DNA of 64,000 nucleotides, taken from positions 186,971 through 250,970 of the forward strand of contig NZ_BQXM01000003.1 in NCBI RefSeq assembly GCF_022836495.1, read 5' to 3'. Positions within the stretch are counted from its first letter, which is position 1, and the number at the start of each line of letters is the position of its first letter. The position numbers and the translations under genes were made by a program. The stretch comes from Desulforhabdus sp. TSK (GTDB lineage: Bacteria; Desulfobacterota; Syntrophobacteria; Syntrophobacterales; Syntrophobacteraceae). A model generated the notes under the pieces. The model made no database searches, was not told the DNA's origin, and saw only the letters and a list, made by a program, of their open reading frames with translations. Below are positions 53,204 through 63,731 of this stretch, piece after piece.

Positions 53204-53715
53204 GGCTCCTCCGTCCCTCCTGTCTCTTTTCTCTTTCCCAGGTGTAAAGCGCCGATGATGGCCACCAGCAGCAGCAGAGACACGATCTCGATGGACAGCC
53301 AGTGGCGCTGAAAAAGGTACTTCCCGAGCTCCACGGGGGTGGCCATGGCTGTCTGGAGGGGGAATTCGCTTCCCGGAGCCGTGTAAACTACCACGGCACC
53401 CAGGGCAAGGTATAAAATTCCGCAGAGGACGGCTGGAAGCCATTGCCCCAGGGGAGGCATCCGCTCTTCGATGGACTCCATTTTGACCATCATGATGATG
53501 AAGAGAAAGAGGACCATGATGGCTCCCGCATAGACGATCACCTCCAGCGCCGCCAGGAGCGGGGCACCCAGCAGGTAGAACAGCAGGGCGCTTCCAAAGA
53601 AGGAGAACACCAGATAAATGACCGCATGCACCAGGTTGCGCTGCGTGATGGCTATACCCGTCGTGGTAACAATGGCTACGGCCAAAACATAAAACAGGCA
53701 TGTATAAAGCGTCAT
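53200..53715 (-). CDS. nuoJ: NuoJ, complex I membrane subunit
   Basis: NuoJ is a five-helix subunit. The 171-residue product has family motifs NLVHAVIYLVFSFFGSALLF and the highly conserved EVIVYAGAIMVLFLFIIMMV (about 58-77). It overlaps nuoK by 4 bases and follows nuoI by 25. Confidence 0.95.
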   Translation of the reverse strand: MTLYTCLFYVLAVAIVTTTGIAITQRNLVHAVIYLVFSFFGSALLFYLLGAPLLAALEVIVYAGAIMVLFLFIIMMVKMESIEERMPPLGQWLPAVLCGILYLALGAVVVYTAPGSEFPLQTAMATPVELGKYLFQRHWLSIEIVSLLLLVAIIGALHLGKRKETGGTEEP

Positions 53716-53740
53716 GTCAAACCCGCCGTGGCAGTTTCTG

Positions 53741-54277
53741 TCAGGGTAGATTGGTCTTGATATCCACAGGAGGATCCTCCCTGAAATGCTCCCCCTTGCC
53801 GCCCAATGCCGTTACCACCCCTGCAACCTTGTAAAAATTGTATTCCTTGTCCTTGCCCTGGTGAGAAACCAGAAGATCTTCCTTCTCGTACACGAGCTTC
53901 AGAATCTCTCTCTCACAGGTTTCAAAGAATGGTGAGAGCTGGATGGCAGAGGTGGGGCAGGCCTCTTCGCAAAGACCGCAATAAATACAGCGCGCAAAGT
54001 TGATGCGAAACCACGCGGCATAGCGCCGACCGTCTTCCCGTTCCGCGGATTGCATGGAAATACAGCTCACCGGGCACACGGCAGAGCACAGGTAGCAGGC
54101 CACGCAGCGCTCTTCACCGTCCGGATCCCGCGTCAGGATGATGCGGGCACGGCTGCGCGCGGGCAGGACCCGCTTGTATTCCGGATACTCTTCGGTGATG
54201 GGCTTCCGGAACAGGTGCATGAATGTTGTGGCGAAGCCGCTCGCCAGCGCTTTGACCGCCTCCAGTGCCGATGCCAT
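53741..54277 (-). CDS. nuoI: NuoI, complex I ferredoxin-like subunit
   Basis: NuoI carries two [4Fe-4S] clusters linking the input module to the quinone-side cluster. The 178-residue product has Cys58, 61, 64, 68 (CVACYLCSAVCP) and Cys97, 100, 103, 107 (CIYCGLCEEACP). With nuoEFG absent, this surface could accept electrons directly from ferredoxin, as proposed for 11-subunit complexes. Confidence 0.95.
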   Translation of the reverse strand: MASALEAVKALASGFATTFMHLFRKPITEEYPEYKRVLPARSRARIILTRDPDGEERCVACYLCSAVCPVSCISMQSAEREDGRRYAAWFRINFARCIYCGLCEEACPTSAIQLSPFFETCEREILKLVYEKEDLLVSHQGKDKEYNFYKVAGVVTALGGKGEHFREDPPVDIKTNLP

Positions 54278-54299
54278 AGACTCTCTGCTTTCGTTCGGA

Positions 54300-55286
54300 C
54301 TAAATCAAGATCACCGCACCCGTCACGACAATGTTCACGAGGGCCAGGGGAATGAGGACTTTCCAGCCTAAAGCCATCAGCTGATCATACCGTAGCCTGG
54401 GCAGTGTTCCCCTTATCCAGATCATAACCAGCGCCACCACGAGTATTTTGATGCAAAACCAGGCAGGGCCGGAAAGAAAAGGACCGCTCCAGCCCCCCAG
54501 GAACAGGACGGCCACGAGCGCCCCCAAAACCTGCATGTTGACGTATTCTCCCAGGAAAAAGAGACCGAACCGTATCCCGCTGTATTCCGTGTGATAGCCG
54601 GCTCCCAGTTCATTTTCCGCTTCGGGAAGATCAAAAGGAATGCGCTTGCTCTCAGCCATGGCGCTGATGACAAAAATGACGAAGGCCAGGGGCTGCACAA
54701 GAATGAAGGGATAGGCCTCCTGAGCGCGCACAATGTCCACGAGGCTGAAGGAACCCGCCAGCATGACCACCGGAACGAGAGACAACCCCAACGACAATTC
54801 GTAGCTGATCATCTGGGCCGCACCGCGTATCCCGCCCAGGAGACTATACTTGGAATTGGAAGCCCACCCCCCCAGGGCGATGCCGTAAACCCCGAGGGAC
54901 GAAAGGGCAAAGACGAAAAGCAACCCGATGTTGAGATCCGCAATGACCATGGGGATCCTCTTCCCCAGGAAGCTCAGATCCCCGCCGAAGGGAATGACGG
55001 CAAACATGAGGAGCGCCGTGACCGTCACCACGGCAGGCGCCAGGAGGAAAATGACCCGATCGGCCCCCTCGGGAATCGTGTCTTCCTTGGTGAGCATCTT
55101 GATCATGTCGGCGATGGGCTGGAGGAGTCCATATTTCCCGGCTCGATTGGGACCGTAGCGGACCTGCAGACGGGCCAGAAACTTGCGCTCCAGCCACACG
55201 AGATAGGCCGCCGCAAGCAGCAGGAACAGTAGAACAGCCCCCAGCTTGACCATCAGAATGAGAAAACCGAGGCTCCAAGTCAACAT
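54300..55286 (-). CDS. nuoH: NuoH, complex I membrane subunit
   Basis: NuoH anchors the peripheral arm and forms part of the quinone pocket. The 328-residue product has eight or so hydrophobic segments and family motifs (RVQVRYGPNRAGKYG-like LQVRYGPNRAGKYGLLQPIA, GGWASNSKYSLLGGIRGAAQ, ESKRIPFDLPEAENELGAGY). Length and position (before nuoI) fit. Confidence 0.96.
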   Translation of the reverse strand: MLTWSLGFLILMVKLGAVLLFLLLAAAYLVWLERKFLARLQVRYGPNRAGKYGLLQPIADMIKMLTKEDTIPEGADRVIFLLAPAVVTVTALLMFAVIPFGGDLSFLGKRIPMVIADLNIGLLFVFALSSLGVYGIALGGWASNSKYSLLGGIRGAAQMISYELSLGLSLVPVVMLAGSFSLVDIVRAQEAYPFILVQPLAFVIFVISAMAESKRIPFDLPEAENELGAGYHTEYSGIRFGLFFLGEYVNMQVLGALVAVLFLGGWSGPFLSGPAWFCIKILVVALVMIWIRGTLPRLRYDQLMALGWKVLIPLALVNIVVTGAVILI

Positions 55287-55392
55287 GGTTTCGCCGTATT
55301 CCTCACTTTAATCCATTATCAGCGTGTCTCTGCGCAAGTCAGAGTCTTCAGCGTCCCTTTCACAGTGTCATTCCAGCTCGCGCCCGCGCCCT

Positions 55393-57759
55393 CTACCGGT
55401 CGATGTCCGGCAGGATATAGTCCACGGAACCGATGATGGCAATGAGGTCCGCGATGCTCTCCCCCACGGCCAGTTGAGGCATGACCTGCACGTTGGCAAA
55501 CCCCGGCCCGCGGATGCGCATGCGGTAGGCAGCGCCAAGACCGTCGCTCACCACGTAGTATCCCTGTTCCCCCCTGGGGATCTCACAGGACATGTATGCC
55601 TCCCCCCTGGGTATTTTGGGACCGCGGGTCACATTGACGAAATGGTGGATGAGACTTTCGATGTCCTGGAGCATGTCTGTACGCTTGGGAAGGACGTATC
55701 GGTAATCGTCCGTCATGGTGCGCCCCGAGGGCATATTGGCCGCAGCCTGTTCAATGATTTTAAGACTCTGCCGCATCTCTTCCACCCGCACGAGATAGCG
55801 CGCGTAGCAGTCTCCACCCTCGGCGATCGGCACCTCGAACTGGAAGTTTTCATAACCCGAATAGGGCATTTTTTTCCGCAAATCCCAATCCAGGCCGCAG
55901 GCTCGCAGGTTCGGCCCCGTCACGCCCCAGTCCATGGCATTTTCCAGGGATATGCGCCCAATTCCCATGGTGCGCGCCTTGAAAATGGGGTTTTCCCGTA
56001 TGAGGCGCTCGTATTCCTGGAGCCTGGAAGGGAAGATGTTCACGAATTGATCCACTGCCTCTTTCCAGCCATCGGGCAGATCCGCCGCGACCCCTCCCAG
56101 CCGGAACCAGGATGGGTGCAGCCTCCCCCCCGTGATGAGCTCCACGATATCGAGAATCATCTCCCGTTCCCGAAAGGCATAAAAATTGGGCGTCATCGCC
56201 CCCACGTCGTGAGCATACGTGGCAAACCAGACGAGATGGTTGCTCAGGCGAAAAAGCTCGCTCAGCATGACCCGGATGACCTGAGCCCGCTCGGGCACCC
56301 GGATGTCCGCCAGCGCTTCGACGGCCAGGACATAGGGGAGATCGTTGGCCGCCCCGGCCAGGTAATCCACTCGAGCGCAGTAGGGGATGAACTGATGCCA
56401 GCTTTGACGCTCTCCGATCTTTTCCACGCCCCGGTGATGATAACCGAGATCCATCTCCAGGCCGGTGATCTCCTCGCCTTCCAGGGCGACCACATAGCGG
56501 AGGAGCCCATGCGTGCTGACGTGATGCGGCCCCATGTTCAAAATGAGGCGATGCTCTCCGCCGTCCTGCTTCACGTAGACCCCGCCATCGAAGGGCTGGC
56601 ATTTCCTGGCATCCTCCAGGGTATAGGGGGTCATTTCGGTGGCGCGTCCGGCGTAAGACTTCCTCAGGGGATGTCCCTCCCAGTCATGGGGCAGAAGAAT
56701 CCGGCGCAGGTTCGGATGCCCCTCGAAGCGTATTCCGAACAGGTCGAAGACCTCCCGTTCGTACCAGTTGGCCGAGGGCCAGAGGTCCGTAACGCTTCGA
56801 GTGGTCGGGGCCTCGCCATGCAGCGGCACCTTGATGCGGAGCTTGCTTGCGGCCTCGAAAGAAAGCAGGTGGTAGACGAGACTGAAGTCAGGGTATCTAT
56901 CCCGCTCACGGCGGGCGGATTCGTCGACGGCCGTGAGGTCGTCGAGGCGCTGATACCTGGGAGCGGCTTCCGTTTTGAGAAAACGCAGCACGTCTTTGAG
57001 ACGCTCCTCCCTCACCTGGACCGTGAGCATGTCGGAGCTTTGCGGGGCCGGTTCCACCGCATCGCCGAATCGATCCTTGAGAACATCGGCCAGCGCTCTG
57101 TCGCCATCGTTCAGCTCGACGCGCCGCGCCGGCGACGTCCACATGAGGTCGGTGCGGCTGTCCGGGAATTTCGGAGGGACGACCGAACTGCCGCGGATGG
57201 GAATTCCCCCCATACCCGGCCCCCGGGGATCCCGCGACTTGGTCAAACCGTCCACCCGCAAAGGCCTCTGAGTTCCCTGCGTTCCCCCCGGGAGGTGAAA
57301 AATGGATCGGGCGGGGCGCTCTTCCGCGGCAATCTTCTCCTGGAGCATCACCAGCCCCTGCATGACCGCTTCAGGACGCGGCGGACAGCCGGGAATATAG
57401 ACGTCCACCGGAAGGATCTGATCGACTCCCTGGACAACGCTGTAAACGTCGTACATCCCTCCGCAGTTGGAACAGGACCCCATGGAAATCACCCATTTGG
57501 GCTCTGCCATCTGTTCGTACAGACGCAAAACGACCGGAGCGATCTTTTTGAAAACGGTGCCTGAAACAATCAATAGATCCGCCTGCCGGGGAGAAGCTCG
57601 CAGGACTTCCGCCCCGAAGCGCGCCAGATCGTAGCGTGACGTCAAAGCTGTCGCCTCTTCCACGAAACAGCATGAAAGCCCGAAAAACATGGGCCAGAGA
57701 CTGTACTTGCGTGCCCAGTTGACCAGGACATCCACACTGTCCAGGAACCGTTCGTTCAT
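55393..57759 (-). CDS. nuoBCD: NuoBCD triple fusion of complex I
   Basis: This 788-residue protein joins the NuoB, NuoC and NuoD subunits. NuoB (1-~160) keeps all N2 cluster ligands: Cys30/Cys31 (LSCC), Cys96 (GSC) and Cys125 (PGCPPRPE), with the same 65- and 29-residue spacings as E. coli NuoB. A Pro/Arg-rich linker (~160-240) leads to NuoC (~245-385, [20 protein letters not shown]). NuoD (~395-788) then has the quinone-site stretch ([49 protein letters not shown]). ATG 57759 overlaps the nuoA stop; a TTG eight codons earlier is a weaker option. There is no frameshift. Confidence 0.95.
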   Translation of the reverse strand: MNERFLDSVDVLVNWARKYSLWPMFFGLSCCFVEEATALTSRYDLARFGAEVLRASPRQADLLIVSGTVFKKIAPVVLRLYEQMAEPKWVISMGSCSNCGGMYDVYSVVQGVDQILPVDVYIPGCPPRPEAVMQGLVMLQEKIAAEERPARSIFHLPGGTQGTQRPLRVDGLTKSRDPRGPGMGGIPIRGSSVVPPKFPDSRTDLMWTSPARRVELNDGDRALADVLKDRFGDAVEPAPQSSDMLTVQVREERLKDVLRFLKTEAAPRYQRLDDLTAVDESARRERDRYPDFSLVYHLLSFEAASKLRIKVPLHGEAPTTRSVTDLWPSANWYEREVFDLFGIRFEGHPNLRRILLPHDWEGHPLRKSYAGRATEMTPYTLEDARKCQPFDGGVYVKQDGGEHRLILNMGPHHVSTHGLLRYVVALEGEEITGLEMDLGYHHRGVEKIGERQSWHQFIPYCARVDYLAGAANDLPYVLAVEALADIRVPERAQVIRVMLSELFRLSNHLVWFATYAHDVGAMTPNFYAFREREMILDIVELITGGRLHPSWFRLGGVAADLPDGWKEAVDQFVNIFPSRLQEYERLIRENPIFKARTMGIGRISLENAMDWGVTGPNLRACGLDWDLRKKMPYSGYENFQFEVPIAEGGDCYARYLVRVEEMRQSLKIIEQAAANMPSGRTMTDDYRYVLPKRTDMLQDIESLIHHFVNVTRGPKIPRGEAYMSCEIPRGEQGYYVVSDGLGAAYRMRIRGPGFANVQVMPQLAVGESIADLIAIIGSVDYILPDIDR

Positions 57760-58166
57760 TCCTTCTTGCTGGTTGGTCCCCAATCAAGACCTCCGTTTTT
57801 CCAGATATACACGAGACCGACGAGCAGCAGTCCGATGAAAAACGTCATTTGCAGCCAGCCGGCCCAGCCCAGCTCTTCGCAGGCGACGGCCCATGAAAAA
57901 ATGTAGGCGCCCTCCACATCGAACACAAGAAAAAAGATTGCCACCAGGTAGAAGGGAACGGGGTAGCGCAGCCGCGCAGTCCCAGTGGGAATGATACCGC
58001 TCTCGTAAGGCCTGGCCTTTTCCGGAGTCGTTTTTTTCTCCCCCAGCCAGGAGGCGATGAAAAGCTGGGAAGCCACGAACGCCAGCACCAAGACAGTAAA
58101 TAGAGCCAGGCTGAATACGCCGGGCTCCCAGGGGGATAAAACCCCTTCACAGGCAATCGGCTGCAT
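57756..58166 (-). CDS. nuoA: NuoA, complex I membrane subunit
   Basis: NuoA is a three-helix subunit and the first gene of the nuo operon. ATG 58166 follows AGGAGGG and gives 136 residues; the in-frame ATG at 58193 lacks such a site. The conserved loop reads [20 protein letters not shown] and continues [20 protein letters not shown]. The stop overlaps the nuoBCD start. Confidence 0.95.
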   Translation of the reverse strand: MQPIACEGVLSPWEPGVFSLALFTVLVLAFVASQLFIASWLGEKKTTPEKARPYESGIIPTGTARLRYPVPFYLVAIFFLVFDVEGAYIFSWAVACEELGWAGWLQMTFFIGLLLVGLVYIWKNGGLDWGPTSKKE

Positions 58167-58227
58167 GAACCCTCCTGAGACAATACAAGACATCTGCTCG
58201 GTCCGATGTTTCGAATCTCTTACGGAA

Positions 58228-58253
58228 AGTATAGACTACAATCCCTTTGTCAA
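58228..58253 (-). promoter_or_regulatory. Possible promoter of the nuo operon
   Basis: On the minus strand a perfect TTGACA (58248-58253) and TATACT (58228-58233) stand upstream of nuoA. The 14-base spacer is short for sigma-70, so only one of the two boxes may be used. Confidence 0.35.
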
Positions 58254-58341
58254 TGAAAAAAACACTGCGCGCAGCTCCGGCGGCATCTCTTCTCTCTGGC
58301 TGAGCTGTCAGGTGAATGGGCCATATTCCCATTGGGAAGGG

Positions 58342-58370
58342 TTGTCGTAAGGTTTTTTAATGTATATTAT
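58342..58370 (+). promoter_or_regulatory. Candidate sigma-70 promoter of the histidine kinase gene
   Basis: TTGTCG (58342-58347) and TATTAT (58365-58370) are 17 bases apart. The start would be near 58377, about 110 bases before the kinase ATG. The 321-base nuoA-kinase gap holds no gene. Confidence 0.45.
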
Positions 58371-58487
58371 ATCGCCCATGTATGATTGGCTTCGACATTC
58401 CATTACGGTGTCGATCCGAATGATCAGAGAATGTGAACACTGCCACAGAGAGCCCCAGTAGAACCACCCGAAGGTTTCAGTCCTGAC

Positions 58488-60968
58488 ATGGAGCCACATC
58501 ATATGAGTGCCAAAGACACCGAGGCAGCTTCTTCAAAGCCCTGCAGTGCACCGGAAGCAAGCAGCAAGCAGCTTGCCGCAGAGCTCAAAAGGGTTTCTCG
58601 CATGCTGCAGGAAGAAATGGCCTCGCGCAAGAAAGCAGAAGCGGCACTCAAGCACTCCCGGGAAATGTTTCAACTGGTCGTAGACAATATTCCCCAGGCC
58701 ATTTTTTGGAAAGACCGGCAGGGTAACTATCAGGGCTGCAATCAGGCGTTTGCCGAGGATGCCGGGGTCGGTTCCCCCCAGGAGATTCATGGAAAAACCG
58801 GCTATGATCTTGCCTGGGGAAAAGAGCAGGCTGATTTTTACCGGAAGGTGGATGAGCGCATCATGGGGACGGGTATCCCTGAATCGCACATCATCGCACC
58901 GCAGCTTCAGGGCAATGGAAAGCTCGCCATACTGGACACCAACAAAATCCCTTTACACGATGCCGAAGGCAACGTGGTGGGTGTGCTGGGGACCTACGAG
59001 AATCTTACGAATCGGAAGCACCTGGAAGAGCTTCTCGCCCGTGAGCGTCGGATCCTGGAGATGATCGCCACAGGAAGTCCGCTACAGGGAACACTCGATG
59101 CCCTGACGCAGATGACGGAAGAACTGGCCGTCGGCAGCTACAGTTCCATCCTATTGACGGATCCGGGCAAGAAGCGCCTGTTCCATGCTTCCGCCCCCAG
59201 CCTGCCGCAGGCATACCTTCAAGCGGTGGATGGACTGGAAGTCGGACCCCACAGTGGATCTTGCGGCTCCGCAGCCCATTTCGGCAGGATGGTCACCGTC
59301 GAAGACACCTCAACCGACCCACTCTGGGCGGATTACCGCAGCCTGGCCGACCGGTTTGGGCTGCGGTCGTGTTTCTCCATCCCCATCCTCGACAGCAGCG
59401 GTCGGGTCCTGGGCACCTTCGCCCTGTATCACCGCAAGCCCCATCGCCCTTCCGAACAAGATCTCCGACTGGTCGAAGCAGCCGCGCACCTGGCCGGCAT
59501 CGCCATCGAGCACAAGAAATCGGAAGAAGCCATTCGTGAGAGTGAGGAAAAATACCGCAAACTCTTTGAAGAATCCCGGGATGCCATCGTCATCGTGACC
59601 CGGGAAGGGAAATTCATCGATATCAACCAGTCGTGCCTGGAGCTCTTTGGGTACACCCGTGATGAGATCATGTCGGAAAAGATCACGGACCGCTATGTTT
59701 TTCCCGCCGACCGTGACAGGTATCGCGAGATCGTTGAAAAAGAAGGCTCCGTCAGGGACTACCCCCTGAGGCTCCGAAAAAAGAACGGGGAACTGATGGA
59801 CTGCTTGCTCACTTCCACCCTGAAGCACGCCAAAGACGGGAGTGTTCTGGGATACCAAGGGATTTTTCGGGATATCACGGAACGTGTGAAAGCAGAGCGG
59901 GCACTGCGGGAGAGCGAAGCGCGCTATCGCGGCATTGTCGAAGACCAGACGGAGCTTATTTTCCGGTCCCTGCCCGATCAAACCATCACGTTTGTCAATG
60001 AAGCCTTTTGCCGCTATTTCAATGGAAAACTGGAAGATTTCCTGGGTCGGAGCTTCATTGCATTCATCGCGGAGGAAGACCGCGATAAGGTACAAGAGGA
60101 GCTTGCCTCTCTCAACAGGCGCAATCCGGTCGGCACCACGTCTTTCCGTGTCATGCGCCCCGGCGACGAAACCAGCTGGCAGCAATGGACCAACCGCTTG
60201 ATACACGGCGGTCAGAACAACCACGTGGAATTTCAGTCCGTGGGGAGGGACATTACGGAGCAAATCCAGATGGAAGAGGCCCTCCGCAAGACCGCTGAAA
60301 AAATCAAATTGTTCGCCTATTCCGTCTCTCACGATCTCAAGAGTCCGGCCGTGGGATTGTATGGGCTCACGAGCCTCCTGCAGAGGCAATACGGTGCCCT
60401 GCTGGATGAAAAAGGCAACAGCTACTGCCGGCAGATTCTGAAGGCTTCCGAACAAATTGCCGCCCTCGTGGAAAAAATCAATCTTTACATTTCCGGCAAG
60501 GAAGTCGCCCTTCTCATAGAAGACGTTCCCTTGAAGCACATTTTACAGATGATCAAGGATGAATTTTCTGCCCGTCTGAGGAGCCGCGGCATCAGGTGGA
60601 AAGAGCCCGCAAATCCTCCCGTCGTCAGAGCCGACCGGCTGGGCCTGCTGCGTGTCCTGCGCAACCTCGTGGATAACGCTCTGAAATACGGAGGAGACGA
60701 TTTGAGTGAAATCGCAGTGGAGTATGATGTCTCCGACCAGCACCATATCCTCTCCGTCAGGGACAATGGGGTCGGCATCAGCCGGGAAGACAGTGGAAAA
60801 ATCTTCGAGCTCTTCCAGCGCAACGACAAAACGCGCGGCATCGAGGGCTCCGGCCTGGGACTGGCCATCGTGAAAGAAATTGCGGAGCAGCACGGTGGCA
60901 CGGTTTGCGTCCAGCCGGGTCCCACAGGCGGAAGTGTTTTTCAGATCTCCCTTTCCAGAAGTCTGTGA
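58488..60968 (+). CDS. PAS-GAF-PAS-PAS sensor histidine kinase
   Basis: This is a soluble 826-residue kinase with no membrane segment. Order: short coiled coil (~25-58), PAS (~60-175, FQLVVDNIPQAIFWKDRQGN), GAF (~190-345), PAS (~355-475, EKYRKLFEESRDAIVIVTRE), PAS (~480-605), HisKA with His615 in YSVSHDLKSP, and an ATPase domain with DNALKYGG, DNGVGI and GSGLGLAI boxes. It likely senses a cytoplasmic signal such as redox state or a small ligand. No response regulator is adjacent, so the partner is unknown. ATG 58503 is an alternative start. Confidence 0.9.
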   Translation: MEPHHMSAKDTEAASSKPCSAPEASSKQLAAELKRVSRMLQEEMASRKKAEAALKHSREMFQLVVDNIPQAIFWKDRQGNYQGCNQAFAEDAGVGSPQEIHGKTGYDLAWGKEQADFYRKVDERIMGTGIPESHIIAPQLQGNGKLAILDTNKIPLHDAEGNVVGVLGTYENLTNRKHLEELLARERRILEMIATGSPLQGTLDALTQMTEELAVGSYSSILLTDPGKKRLFHASAPSLPQAYLQAVDGLEVGPHSGSCGSAAHFGRMVTVEDTSTDPLWADYRSLADRFGLRSCFSIPILDSSGRVLGTFALYHRKPHRPSEQDLRLVEAAAHLAGIAIEHKKSEEAIRESEEKYRKLFEESRDAIVIVTREGKFIDINQSCLELFGYTRDEIMSEKITDRYVFPADRDRYREIVEKEGSVRDYPLRLRKKNGELMDCLLTSTLKHAKDGSVLGYQGIFRDITERVKAERALRESEARYRGIVEDQTELIFRSLPDQTITFVNEAFCRYFNGKLEDFLGRSFIAFIAEEDRDKVQEELASLNRRNPVGTTSFRVMRPGDETSWQQWTNRLIHGGQNNHVEFQSVGRDITEQIQMEEALRKTAEKIKLFAYSVSHDLKSPAVGLYGLTSLLQRQYGALLDEKGNSYCRQILKASEQIAALVEKINLYISGKEVALLIEDVPLKHILQMIKDEFSARLRSRGIRWKEPANPPVVRADRLGLLRVLRNLVDNALKYGGDDLSEIAVEYDVSDQHHILSVRDNGVGISREDSGKIFELFQRNDKTRGIEGSGLGLAIVKEIAEQHGGTVCVQPGPTGGSVFQISLSRSL

Positions 60969-60983
60969 GGCTTTCCCCCATGT

Positions 60984-63731
60984 TCAGAGCTCCGGGCAGA
61001 AATGGAGCAACCCTTCCCGCACGCGCCGCCGCAAACGCAAAAGATCCTCCCAACTCTCCATGGAGCTGCCACCCTGCCGAGGCGGCCAGAGCCCCAGCAG
61101 CTGAAGTGCTTCCAAGAGTTGCGGGTTGAGGCGGGAGGCGGATGAGTTGGTCAGCAGCCTGAGGCGGTGATCCAGGGACCGGATGGATTCGAAAGCGGAA
61201 AGGATCGTCCCTGGAGCAAGTCCCGGGTCGGAGCCGACAGTCTCCAGGACCCGTGGCAGTGCAGACCGGACGGAGCGCAGATCCGGATAAGCATTTCGCC
61301 AACCCTCCGTCAGAAGAATCCCCTGAGCCAGGAATTCGATGTCCGCGAGTCCTCCCGCCCCCAGCTTGAGGTCCACCCATTCCCCTTTTTCGTCGCTGCG
61401 TTCTCTTTGCATCCGCCCACGGAGATGGCAGATCCTGCCCCAGACGTCCTCAGGACTTCTTTGCCGGGTGCAGATCTCACGGGCCCGCCCCTCGATCCAT
61501 CGCCCCAATTCTACATGACCCGCGATAGGGCGCACCCGCAGCAGGGCCTGGATCTCCCAGAGATCGGCCTGAGTGTCATAATATTCCGACCAGTTGCTGC
61601 GGGTGACGATCAAAGGCCCATAATTTCCCGTGGGCCGCAGACGGGCGTCCACGGCATACCCCGGCCCTTCGTGCAGAGGGGTGCTGAGCATTCTCATGAA
61701 GCGTTGGGACAGGCGAACGATTTCCGGGGGGATCTGGTGCTGCGGTTCACCGGGCTGCGGGTCGTAAACGAATACCAGGTCGAGATCCGATAGATAGCTC
61801 ATTTCAGAGCTACCCAATTTCCCGAGACTCAGGACACTCAGGGGCAAATCCTCGGGGAGTTGGAGATTATCCAGGATCCTCCGGTAGGTATGCCGGATGA
61901 AAAAATCAGCCAATACGCTCAGCTCGCCCTCGAGGGCGGCATGATCCAAATCGCCTCTCAGGTCCGCCAGAATCAGCTGGATCTGTCGCTCATTCTTAAG
62001 GCGCCGAAGCCATTCCAGACCTTCTTCAAGGTCCTTCGCCCGCTGGAGCAGTCGGGTACCGGTCGCCTCCCACTCGCGGAAAGGTGGAAGGCCGCCCGCA
62101 ACCGTCGCGACCCCCTCCACCAGGCTGGGATGGTGCGCCAGGAGCTCCGCCAGCAGCTCACTGACGGCCACCCCGCGGCAGATATCCCGAAGCCAGGGCG
62201 CAGGAGCCTTAAAAACCTTTGCCAGCCCCGGCCGTTTGACCACCTGGCCGAAATAACGCTCCAGGCGCAGCAATACCTTTTCTCTCAGCTCAGGGATTCT
62301 CAAATCCCTGTAGTCATGCAGCACGCCAAGGACACACTCGCGCACGGGTGCGTTGAACCGTTTCAGATGCGTCTGGAGGCAGGTGTAAATTTCGTGTGAA
62401 AAGCTTTCTTCCGCCTTCTCCCCTGGCACTTCTCCGCCTTCGCCGCCGCCCTCCACCTGGGGATCCGCCCGTTCCTCTTCCGGTTGAAACAGGGCCATGA
62501 AATGTCCGTGCACGATGGTACAACAGGACTCCAGCCTGTTCAGAAATTCCTGTTCGTCCCCATCGAAACCGAGAGCGAGAGAAAGCCTCCTTCTCGCCTC
62601 CTGGGATTGGGGAAGTTTTTGCGTCTGGCGGTTCTGGTCCAACTGCACCCAGTGCTCCACTCGCCTGAGAAACCTGTAGGAATCTTCCAGCTCCTCCACG
62701 ACGGATGCCGGCAGCAGGTTCAGTTCCTTCAAGCGCTCCAGGCTGCGCAGGGTATTGGCTTCATCCAACTCGGGATGCCGTCCGCCATAGACAAGTTGCA
62801 TGGATTGCACCAGGAACTCGATTTCTCGGATCCCTCCCACCCCCAATTTGACGTCGAACTGCTGCCAGCCCTTGCCGGGTCCCACGGCTTCTGCCAGGAT
62901 GCGATCCCGCATGGCGCGCAGTTCATCCAGGGCCTGAAAATCCAGGAACCGCCGAAAGACAAACGGGCGGACTTCCTGCAGGAAGGCCATTCCAAGAGCC
63001 CTGTCCCCTGCGACGGGACGGGCTTTGAGGAGCATTTGACGCTCCCACGGGTGGCCGTGGTGCAGGTAGTGGTCGGCGGCGGCAGCCAGGGAGGGGACAA
63101 GGGGGCCGTCTTTCCCCTGGGGCCTCAACCGCATGTCCACTTCGAACACACGGTCTCCTCCGGTGCGATCGGAAAGGAGGCGAATCAGCCACTGGCAGAG
63201 GCGATTGAGCAGCACAGGGGCTTCGGCCGCGAGTAGCCCGTCCCGATGTCGGGAAGCATAGAGGAAGATGAGATCCACATCCGAAACATAGTTGAGCTCC
63301 TGGCCCCCAAGCTTTCCGAGTCCCATGACGGTCAGTTGCAGATCATCCCTGAGCTGCAGCCAGGTGGCGATGCCTTCGTCGCCCGCCCACCACTGAGGGT
63401 GCGTCATGAGAATCTCGAGGCCCACCTGCAGCGCCACGCAGGCGAGATCGCTCACCTGAGACGTCGATTCCTCCAAGGATGCGAGCCCAAGGAAATCCCT
63501 TCCGCCAATCCTCAGGAAGTGTCTCTGCTTGAATTCACGAAAACAGGCGAGCAGGTGTGAAAAGGATTCGGGCTCACCGCAGGCATCCAACAGGTCCTTG
63601 TAGAGCCCTGTCAGGGGATAGCGGCGGTAAAGATTTCTCCTGTTCCAGAGCCAGTCCACGGCATCGGGACTGCGGCGAATCAGAGTGGCCAGATATTGGG
63701 AGGATGCTTCGATGCGCTCGATTTCGTTCAT
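60984..63731 (-). CDS. glnE: GlnE, glutamine synthetase adenylyltransferase/deadenylase
   Basis: GlnE attaches and removes AMP on glutamine synthetase in response to PII. The 915-residue product has two nucleotidyltransferase domains: GLGKLGGQELNYVSDVDLIF in the N-terminal deadenylase half and LGKLGSSEMSYLSDLDLVF in the C-terminal adenylylase half, each with the metal-binding Asp-x-Asp. Length is close to the E. coli enzyme (946). It converges with the histidine kinase gene, only 15 bases between stops, and has no glnA or glnB next to it. Confidence 0.96.
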   Translation of the reverse strand: MNEIERIEASSQYLATLIRRSPDAVDWLWNRRNLYRRYPLTGLYKDLLDACGEPESFSHLLACFREFKQRHFLRIGGRDFLGLASLEESTSQVSDLACVALQVGLEILMTHPQWWAGDEGIATWLQLRDDLQLTVMGLGKLGGQELNYVSDVDLIFLYASRHRDGLLAAEAPVLLNRLCQWLIRLLSDRTGGDRVFEVDMRLRPQGKDGPLVPSLAAAADHYLHHGHPWERQMLLKARPVAGDRALGMAFLQEVRPFVFRRFLDFQALDELRAMRDRILAEAVGPGKGWQQFDVKLGVGGIREIEFLVQSMQLVYGGRHPELDEANTLRSLERLKELNLLPASVVEELEDSYRFLRRVEHWVQLDQNRQTQKLPQSQEARRRLSLALGFDGDEQEFLNRLESCCTIVHGHFMALFQPEEERADPQVEGGGEGGEVPGEKAEESFSHEIYTCLQTHLKRFNAPVRECVLGVLHDYRDLRIPELREKVLLRLERYFGQVVKRPGLAKVFKAPAPWLRDICRGVAVSELLAELLAHHPSLVEGVATVAGGLPPFREWEATGTRLLQRAKDLEEGLEWLRRLKNERQIQLILADLRGDLDHAALEGELSVLADFFIRHTYRRILDNLQLPEDLPLSVLSLGKLGSSEMSYLSDLDLVFVYDPQPGEPQHQIPPEIVRLSQRFMRMLSTPLHEGPGYAVDARLRPTGNYGPLIVTRSNWSEYYDTQADLWEIQALLRVRPIAGHVELGRWIEGRAREICTRQRSPEDVWGRICHLRGRMQRERSDEKGEWVDLKLGAGGLADIEFLAQGILLTEGWRNAYPDLRSVRSALPRVLETVGSDPGLAPGTILSAFESIRSLDHRLRLLTNSSASRLNPQLLEALQLLGLWPPRQGGSSMESWEDLLRLRRRVREGLLHFCPEL

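Noticed and set aside
53204..53701. N-terminal extension of nuoK
   Set aside because: The extra ~165 residues are the other reading frame of nuoJ; family length and the ATGA overlap place the start at 53203.
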